Below, piece by piece: positions 14,684 to 19,518 of a stretch of DNA of 24,449 nt. The position numbers and the translations under genes were made by a program. The stretch covers positions 1-24,449 of the IMG/VR virus record IMGVR_UViG_3300020083_001927; one strand, 5' to 3'. The stretch is from a virus. Within the stretch, counting starts at the first letter, position 1. Every line of letters begins with the position of its first letter. The notes under the pieces were generated by a model. The model saw only the letters and a list, made by a program, of their open reading frames with translations, was not told the DNA's origin and made no database searches.

Positions 14684-15490
14684 ATGAAAGTTTCTCATGA
14701 GACCCCTATTTCACTGTTAGATTATTCTAGAGATTACAATGATTTTGACTATTGTTTAGTACATTTATTAGATAAACACCCTGATTACAAGGAGTTTTAT
14801 AAGACAGCAAGACCTATTTACAATCGAGAAGTACTTCTAGACAATTCTATATTTGAATTAGGCAAAGCATTTGACGCAGAGGCTTTCTATAAAGCAGCTT
14901 TAGAACTAGAACCTAATATGTTCATAGTTCCAGATGAACTGGAAGATATGACCGGTACGATACAAAGCTTTAAAAGCTTTACAAACAAAATGCAAGATTT
15001 AAAAAACACCTTTCTAACCAAGGCCATTGGTGCTGTGCAGGGTAAAAACTGGCAAGAGTTAACCGAGTGTTATAAGTTTATATCTGATAACGCAGATATG
15101 GTTGCAATAAGTTTTGATTTTAGTTATTACCAGGTAACAGGTCGCGGTTGGCACCATTTAGAGCGTTGGTGTTCGGGTCGTCAGCGCTTTATTCAAGATT
15201 TAATAAATAATGGTCTATGGAGGTGGGATAAGCCTCATCATTTGTTGGGATGCTCACTAGCAAAAGAATTTCGTTACTATGTCGATAGAGGTATTCACAA
15301 TATTGTGTCTTGTGATACTAGCAATCCAATTGTTGCCGCTATTCATGAAATAAAGTATGATGCGGATTATGGGCTAGACACTAAACCTTCTACTAAGCTT
15401 GCAGATCTGATTAGTCATGAATTTACACCTGAACAATTAGAGATGGTTAAGTACAATACTACAATGTTTAAGAAAATTATTCGTAGATGA
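14684..15490 (+). CDS. dpdA: TGT/DpdA-like (deaza)guanine transglycosylase, predicted DNA base exchange
   Basis: The 268-aa protein resembles phage DpdA and tRNA-guanine transglycosylase-type TIM barrels. Motifs in order: LLDNSIFELG (51-60), IVPDELEDMTGT (81-92), GAVQGKNWQEL (116-126, compare TGT VVQGG), ISFDFSYY (142-149), HHLLGCSLAKEF (185-196, compare the TGT iGG loop) and SCDTSNPI (209-216). The last has a candidate nucleophile Asp211. The CxCx2C zinc site of bacterial tRNA TGT is not seen. TGT enzymes swap guanine for preQ1 in tRNA; DpdA homologues insert 7-deazaguanines into DNA. QueF in the same gene block favours the DNA role. A tRNA substrate remains possible. The gene overlaps the formyltransferase start by ATGA. 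Confidence 0.68.
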   Translation: MKVSHETPISLLDYSRDYNDFDYCLVHLLDKHPDYKEFYKTARPIYNREVLLDNSIFELGKAFDAEAFYKAALELEPNMFIVPDELEDMTGTIQSFKSFTNKMQDLKNTFLTKAIGAVQGKNWQELTECYKFISDNADMVAISFDFSYYQVTGRGWHHLERWCSGRQRFIQDLINNGLWRWDKPHHLLGCSLAKEFRYYVDRGIHNIVSCDTSNPIVAAIHEIKYDADYGLDTKPSTKLADLISHEFTPEQLEMVKYNTTMFKKIIRR

Positions 15491-16056
15491 GACCCTGGGT
15501 AGCATTTTTCTCTCAAACAGGAACAGAGATTCATAATTTAAGCAATGAAATAGGGGTGTATCCTGATGCTATCATTACAAATAATCCTACTATATCTAAG
15601 ATTAATTCTGCTTTAAGATATGTAACAGAGTTTAGAACCAATAAACTAAATCGAGAAATATTGCACACACTTACTTCTAAGCCAACAGTAGAAGAATATG
15701 AAAATATTTTAAGTAAATTTAAGAACCCTATACTAACTTTACACGGTTATTTAAGAATTATACCAAAACAAATTTGTGAAAAGTATGAAACTTACAATCT
15801 ACACCCGGGATTAATAGACAAATATCCAGAGTTGAAAGGGTTTAACCCTCAAGAGCGTGCCTACAGGGATAACTACAAGCTAGCCGGTTGTGTTATTCAC
15901 AAAGTAACACCAGAAGTTGATGAAGGAGAGATTTTAATGAGCCAAGGCATTAGTATAGAGGGGTTAACTCTTAATGAGGTCTATGAAAAATTACACGATA
16001 CGGCTTTTGATCTGTGGAAAAGTTTTTTTTCCGCTTATAATGTTTTAAAGGGCTAA
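15487..16056 (+). CDS. PurN-type formyltransferase family protein
   Basis: The 189-aa protein has the catalytic core of the 10-formyl-THF-dependent formyltransferase fold. NLHPGLIDKYPELKG (104-118) supplies Asn104 and His106, and CVIHKVTPEVDEGEIL (135-150) supplies Asp145, matching the Asn-His-Asp triad of PurN. The N-terminus (VAFFSQTGTEI) matches the first strand and loop of the family, but the glycine-rich phosphate-binding loop for GAR is altered. This suggests a different acceptor. Its position between a DpdA-like enzyme and QueF (making preQ1, which has a free amine) makes formylation of a deazaguanine side chain an attractive role. GAR formyltransferase activity in purine synthesis is the main alternative. 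Translation is coupled to the gene on each side. Confidence 0.8.
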   Translation: MRPWVAFFSQTGTEIHNLSNEIGVYPDAIITNNPTISKINSALRYVTEFRTNKLNREILHTLTSKPTVEEYENILSKFKNPILTLHGYLRIIPKQICEKYETYNLHPGLIDKYPELKGFNPQERAYRDNYKLAGCVIHKVTPEVDEGEILMSQGISIEGLTLNEVYEKLHDTAFDLWKSFFSAYNVLKG

Positions 16057-16057
16057 T

Positions 16058-17023
16058 ATGGACGTTTCTTTACATTATAAAAATGTTTTTTTAAAGCCTA
16101 ATTTCAATTCTGTTAAGTCGAGAAAAGAAATTGACACACATGTACAGTTTTGTGATCGGGTTTTCAGGTTACCTGTTATACCCGCTAACATGAAATGTTG
16201 TGTAGACTATGAAACTTGTCAGATGTTAGATAAAAACAACTACTTTTATATAATGCATAGATTTGATATAGACATTTTAAACTTTGTTAAGTATGCAAAT
16301 TTGCAGAACTTTCATAATGTTTCAATTAGTATCGGTATACAGGATAAAGATAGGCACATTATTAACGAATTATCACATATTTCTCAGCTTGGTAGGTTAG
16401 ATTTCATAACTATTGACGTTGCCCACGGTCATCACTCTAAGGTTTGTGGTCAAATTAAGTTTATTAAAGATAGACTCCCAGCAGTTAGAGTAATTGCGGG
16501 TAATGTAGCATCGTATAAGGGGGTAGAATATTTAAGAGACTCTGGAGCAGACGCCGTAAAGGTAGGTATTGGTGGTGGTTATGCGTGTACTACTAAGGAT
16601 AAAACAGGATTTACCCATCCTATGTTTAGTTGTATAATGGAATGTGCCCAAGACAACAATTTACCTGTTATCGCCGATGGTGGTATACGCAATAACGGTG
16701 ATATTTCTAAAGCTATTGTTGCAGGAGCTACAATGGTAATGTGTGGTTCTATATTTGCTGCATGTTCAGATAGCCCAGCCCCAATAGTTAAGGATTCCTC
16801 CGGGCATAGATACAAACAATACTACGGCTCAGCAAGTATTCACAATAAAATTGAAAAAAGAAATATTGAAGGTACAATGAAGCTTATGGAAGCTGATACA
16901 ACAACCTATTTAGAGAAGCTAGAGGAAATTGAACAAGATTTACAGAGTGCAATAAGCTACGCAGGTGGTTGCAATCTTAAAGCTCTTAACCTACATAATG
17001 TATCTTACGGGGTAAGAATGTAA
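16058..17023 (+). CDS. guaC: GMP reductase
   Basis: This 321-aa IMPDH/GMPR-family TIM barrel matches the GuaC type (PVIPANMKC near 39-47, NYFYIMHRF 61-69). It has GNVAS, the catalytic loop GIGGGYACTTKDKTGF with Cys177 and Thr179, ADGGIRNNGDI (206-216), and YYGSAS with NKIEKRNIEGT. There is no CBS insert, unlike IMP dehydrogenase. GMP reductase converts GMP to IMP and ammonia with NADPH. The loop reads GGGYACTT where many GuaC have GPGSVCTT; the catalytic Cys is kept. The gene begins 1 nt after the formyltransferase stop and shares a TAATG junction with the next gene. With the Gpt-like enzyme it could recycle guanine released by base exchange. Confidence 0.9.
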   Translation: MDVSLHYKNVFLKPNFNSVKSRKEIDTHVQFCDRVFRLPVIPANMKCCVDYETCQMLDKNNYFYIMHRFDIDILNFVKYANLQNFHNVSISIGIQDKDRHIINELSHISQLGRLDFITIDVAHGHHSKVCGQIKFIKDRLPAVRVIAGNVASYKGVEYLRDSGADAVKVGIGGGYACTTKDKTGFTHPMFSCIMECAQDNNLPVIADGGIRNNGDISKAIVAGATMVMCGSIFAACSDSPAPIVKDSSGHRYKQYYGSASIHNKIEKRNIEGTMKLMEADTTTYLEKLEEIEQDLQSAISYAGGCNLKALNLHNVSYGVRM

Positions 17024-17367
17024 TGGGAGAAGATTATATTAAAATTGTAGAGTCCACGTATCCAGAGACGTGTGAAGAGTTTAAAAAAATACAGAAAGAG
17101 CAATATGAAGTTTTTTGTAAGAAGCAGTTTGATTATGGGCCCCACAATATTAGTCTTGGCTCAGATCTTCACAAAAAAGAAGACATAATAGCGTCTATAT
17201 CAGCAATTGTAGTAAGGTTAAACGACAAAATTCAACGGCTTATTAATATGGTTTTAAGAAAAAAAACATTTGAAGCGGCAAATGAGCCAATTTTTGATGC
17301 TTTTAGCGATACCTCTGTATATTGTATTATTGCAGAAATAGTTAAAAGAAAAAAGTGGTGTAAGTAG
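17023..17367 (+). CDS. DUF1599-like nucleotide-modification-associated protein
   Basis: The 114-aa, mostly helical protein has the pattern CKKQFDYGPHNI (32-43), VVRLNDKIQRLINM (62-76) and NEPIFDAFSDTSVYCIIAEI (87-106). This resembles the DUF1599 (Pfam PF07659, from memory) family, found in phages beside nucleotide or base modification genes. It may be a small pyrophosphatase-like all-alpha protein acting on nucleotides; the acidic and basic residues of the last helix pair fit a nucleotide-binding role. The ATG overlaps the guaC stop (TAATG). Biochemical activity is unknown. Confidence 0.62.
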   Translation: MGEDYIKIVESTYPETCEEFKKIQKEQYEVFCKKQFDYGPHNISLGSDLHKKEDIIASISAIVVRLNDKIQRLINMVLRKKTFEAANEPIFDAFSDTSVYCIIAEIVKRKKWCK

Positions 17368-17377
17368 TAGTTGTAGT

Positions 17378-17383
17378 TATAAT
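17378..17383 (+). promoter_or_regulatory. Class A -10 hexamer TATAAT before the P-loop kinase
   Basis: A perfect TATAAT is followed by 7 bases and the GTG at 17391, the same -10 to start distance as at 4809 and 14684. The -35 position (TGGTGT, 17356-17361) is a poor match, so this may be a weaker or internal promoter of the modification operon. Confidence 0.4.
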
Positions 17384-17390
17384 AGAGTAA

Positions 17391-17975
17391 GTGAATATTA
17401 CTTTTACTGGGCCGCAGTGTTCGGGTAAGACTACTTTGCTCAAGCAAATGAAGCAGACTAGAGGTATTATGGATCAGTTTTTTTATATTGAAGAAGTTAC
17501 TAGATTAGTAAAGAGGGAGTTTAATGTTAGGATAAATGAAGAAGGTGCAAACGATATAACTCAATTGTTAATTTTAAATAAGGAACTAGAGAATTTATTT
17601 AAATACGATTATGAACTTTGGCCGGGATGTAAAGGTAATGTACATGATAGATGCCTACTAGATGGTTTGGTATTTACAGAATATTTTTATGATAAAAAAC
17701 TTGTAAGTCAGCAAATCTGGTCACAAGCGTTAAACTATTGGAATCGTTTTTATCATAAATACGATATTATATTTTATCCCGATCCCCATGAAATAAAATT
17801 AGTCGATGACGGTGAGAGAAGTGTTGACGTAGATTTTAGAAATAATATTATAGACAAGTATGAGAATTACTATCTAGATCAATTTCAATGGAAAGATAAA
17901 GTTGTAAGACTGAAAGGAACAGTAGAAGAGAGAATAGGGATGATTAAAAGTATTATAGATTTTTATACAAAGTAG
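17391..17975 (+). CDS. P-loop NTPase, probable nucleoside/nucleotide kinase
   Basis: The 194-aa protein starts with a Walker A motif GPQCSGKT (7-14) on the first strand. It has a DRCLLDG motif (86-92) like the DR of deoxynucleoside and thymidylate kinases, and resembles the AAA_28/NadR-type small kinases. A charged segment with Arg (about 134-150) may be the lid. It probably phosphorylates a nucleoside or nucleotide; the neighbouring GMP reductase, DUF1599 and QueF suggest a purine or modified purine. The specific substrate cannot be read. Start is GTG, 7 nt after a TATAAT. The downstream gene follows after 15 nt. Confidence 0.72.
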   Translation: MNITFTGPQCSGKTTLLKQMKQTRGIMDQFFYIEEVTRLVKREFNVRINEEGANDITQLLILNKELENLFKYDYELWPGCKGNVHDRCLLDGLVFTEYFYDKKLVSQQIWSQALNYWNRFYHKYDIIFYPDPHEIKLVDDGERSVDVDFRNNIIDKYENYYLDQFQWKDKVVRLKGTVEERIGMIKSIIDFYTK

Positions 17976-17983
17976 TATAAAAT
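17956..17983 (+). promoter_or_regulatory. Early-type promoter (class A) for queF, TAGATT-N16-TAAAAT
   Basis: TAGATT (17956-17961), 16 bases, TAAAAT (17978-17983), then 7 bases to the ATG at 17991. Same spacing as the other class A promoters; its -35 lies inside the end of the kinase gene. Confidence 0.45.
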
Positions 17984-17990
17984 ATATTCA

Positions 17991-18908
17991 ATGAGCAATA
18001 CCATTTTAGATAATAGCAATATTTCAAAGCATCTCGGTAAAATAACCGGTTATAAATCAACATATGACCCGACGTTGTTGGTAAGAGAGCCTAGAATTAA
18101 CAATAGAAAGCATTTAGGAATTACAGATGAGGATGTTCCGTTTGGTGGTTATGATATTTGGAATGCTTATGAAGTTTCCTGCTTAACAAAAGAGGGTATG
18201 CCTATTGCTGCTATAGCTAAGATTGTTTACCCGGCTAAAAACAAATACATCGTAGAGTCAAAGTCGATAAAGCTGTATATGAATTCGTTTAATATGCAAA
18301 AGTTTGAAGGAAATATTATTTCTATTTTAATGCAACTTCAAGATACGATTGCATCTGATCTTTCTAAGCTTTTAGAAACTGACGTCAAGGTATATGTAAG
18401 ATCTACCAAATCAGTAGATGATGGTTTGTATTATCCACCGGTCTTTTCAAATAAAGACTACCCGACGTTAGAGAATTTTATTGATGTAACTACTATTAAA
18501 GCGCCTTTTTACACAGAAAATCCCGATATTTTGAGTGCTGAAAAAATTAATGAATCTAAAGTACAAAGATTCCACTCCGCATTATTAAAAAGTAATTGCA
18601 GAGTTACTTCTCAACCTGATTGGGGAGATGTTTACATTCACTACAAGGGTAAATATGAAATTAATCCAACTTCTCTTTTACAATATATTGTTTCTTTTAG
18701 AGATGAATGTCATTTTCACGAAGAGATTTGTGAAACTATTTATATGAGAATTTTTCGAAAGTTTTTTCCCGAAGAGCTAGTTGTTAGCTGTTTATATGTA
18801 AGACGTGGTGGTATTGATATCAATCCAACAAGGTCGAGTAATCATAGTCTTTTAGACAAATCGTTAATTGACGAGTTTAAATATTTTACAAAAACGGTCA
18901 GACAGTAA
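17991..18908 (+). CDS. queF: NADPH-dependent 7-cyano-7-deazaguanine (preQ0) reductase, bimodular type
   Basis: The 305-aa protein aligns along its whole length with bimodular QueF (E. coli, 282 aa): HLGKITGYKSTYDPTLL, then PFGGYDIWNAYEVS, and the NADPH-binding ESKSIKLYMNSFN (89-101). The active-site LLKSNCRVTSQPDWG has Cys203, which forms the thioimide, and Asp210. SFRDECHFHEEICE and RRGGIDINP (271-279) follow. QueF reduces the preQ0 nitrile to the aminomethyl group of preQ1, a queuosine precursor. The NADPH motif and double T-fold argue for true reductase rather than the archaeal QueF-like amidinotransferase. Phage QueF is known from 7-deazaguanine DNA modification systems, and a DpdA-like gene lies 2.5 kb upstream. 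It ends 1 nt from the convergent ferritin-like gene. Confidence 0.95.
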   Translation: MSNTILDNSNISKHLGKITGYKSTYDPTLLVREPRINNRKHLGITDEDVPFGGYDIWNAYEVSCLTKEGMPIAAIAKIVYPAKNKYIVESKSIKLYMNSFNMQKFEGNIISILMQLQDTIASDLSKLLETDVKVYVRSTKSVDDGLYYPPVFSNKDYPTLENFIDVTTIKAPFYTENPDILSAEKINESKVQRFHSALLKSNCRVTSQPDWGDVYIHYKGKYEINPTSLLQYIVSFRDECHFHEEICETIYMRIFRKFFPEELVVSCLYVRRGGIDINPTRSSNHSLLDKSLIDEFKYFTKTVRQ

Positions 18909-18909
18909 C

Positions 18910-19275
18910 TTAAGACAGCTTTAACAAATAACTAGTCTGATTCAATACCCCAAGCATTTCATCTCGTATGTTTAATAAGTCCGTGTCCTTTTCAGGGTTT
19001 AATCTTTGAGATATTTCCGATAAAAAGAGCTTGTACGTATCTAGCGCATCACAAACACTAACACTTTTTATGTCAAAGAGTTCTATATTCATTTCCCCAT
19101 TGGCTAACTCTACACTATCCCTACCCAGTGCCGTTTCAACAAAAGTATCAATTAATTCATCTAAAGATTCATAAGCTTTGCCTAAAGCTTTATGTGCACT
19201 GTAACTTTTTGTCTGCCAATGAAAAACCCTTAGTTGATTTTGCATTTGAAGCAAATCTTTAACAACTGACTGCAT
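18910..19275 (-). CDS. Ferritin/Dps-like helical protein (DUF5856-like)
   Basis: The 121-aa all-helical protein has the Dps-like pattern LRVFHWQTKSYSAHKALGKAYESLDELIDTFVE (about 16-48). His and Trp on the first helix are followed by a second His and acidic residues on the next helix, as in ferritin-like iron sites. It is shorter than Dps (about 160-170 aa) and resembles the DUF5856 proteins common in T4-like phages. Whether it binds iron, protects DNA or is structural cannot be told. A late-type element lies 5 nt before its ATG, suggesting late expression and possibly virion association. Confidence 0.7.
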   Translation of the reverse strand: MQSVVKDLLQMQNQLRVFHWQTKSYSAHKALGKAYESLDELIDTFVETALGRDSVELANGEMNIELFDIKSVSVCDALDTYKLFLSEISQRLNPEKDTDLLNIRDEMLGVLNQTSYLLKLS

Positions 19276-19280
19276 ATTGT

Positions 19281-19288
19281 TATTTATT
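19281..19288 (-). promoter_or_regulatory. Late-type promoter element (class B, minus strand), AATAAATA
   Basis: On the minus strand AATAAATA is followed by ACAAT and the ATG at 19275. It stands back to back with the element at 19297-19304 in a 33-bp spacer. Confidence 0.55.
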
Positions 19289-19296
19289 TAGTTTAT

Positions 19297-19304
19297 ATTA
19301 AATA
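19297..19304 (+). promoter_or_regulatory. Late-type promoter element (class B), ATTAAATA
   Basis: The TAAATA core (19299-19304), then ATCT, then the ATG at 19309; the standard 4-nt spacing. It supports the short frame 19309-19440 as a real late gene. Confidence 0.55.
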
Positions 19305-19308
19305 ATCT

Positions 19309-19440
19309 ATGTCTCAACAAGATCTATTAGCAAATTTTCTAGGTGATTTAGCAGATAAAATTAAGACCGCTAAAGAACATAAAAGCATTATGGAAGCAGT
19401 ATATGCATCTGCTTCTGCTACCGGTCCAGTTTTTCTGTAA
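19309..19440 (+). CDS. 43-aa late microprotein
   Basis: A 43-codon frame starts at ATG 19309 at the standard spacing from a late-type element and ends in TAA at 19438-19440. The product (MSQQDLLANFLGDLADKIK at the start, ATGPVFL at the end) is an amphipathic helix, probably a helical hairpin with a short hydrophobic C-terminus. It precedes the tail-fibre genes. It could be a small virion or assembly protein, or a free helical peptide. No family recognised. The promoter context is the main evidence. Confidence 0.5.
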   Translation: MSQQDLLANFLGDLADKIKTAKEHKSIMEAVYASASATGPVFL

Positions 19441-19518
19441 ACTCTGATACCAAGTGGACTTTAAATAGCTTCTCAGAGAGTTAATATTGATACTTTTTAA
19501 AAATTCACTAAATAACGT
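19441..19518 (+). promoter_or_regulatory. Intergenic spacer with late-type element ACTAAATA (19507-19514)
   Basis: The spacer ends with TAAATA (19509-19514), ACGT and the GTG at 19519, the standard class B layout. Further upstream CTCTGA and TCAGAG can form a weak hairpin with a long loop, starting at the end of the 43-aa gene. A TTTTTAAAAA palindrome lies before the promoter. No T-rich terminator follows a GC stem. Confidence 0.5.

Noticed and set aside
16058-17023. IMP dehydrogenase rather than GMP reductase
   Set aside because: No CBS domain; the NYFYIMHRF and IPANMKC segments and the end of the barrel follow GuaC.
17991-18908. QueF-like archaeosine/dG+ amidinotransferase
   Set aside because: The double-domain length and the NADPH-binding ESKSxK motif indicate the reductase type.
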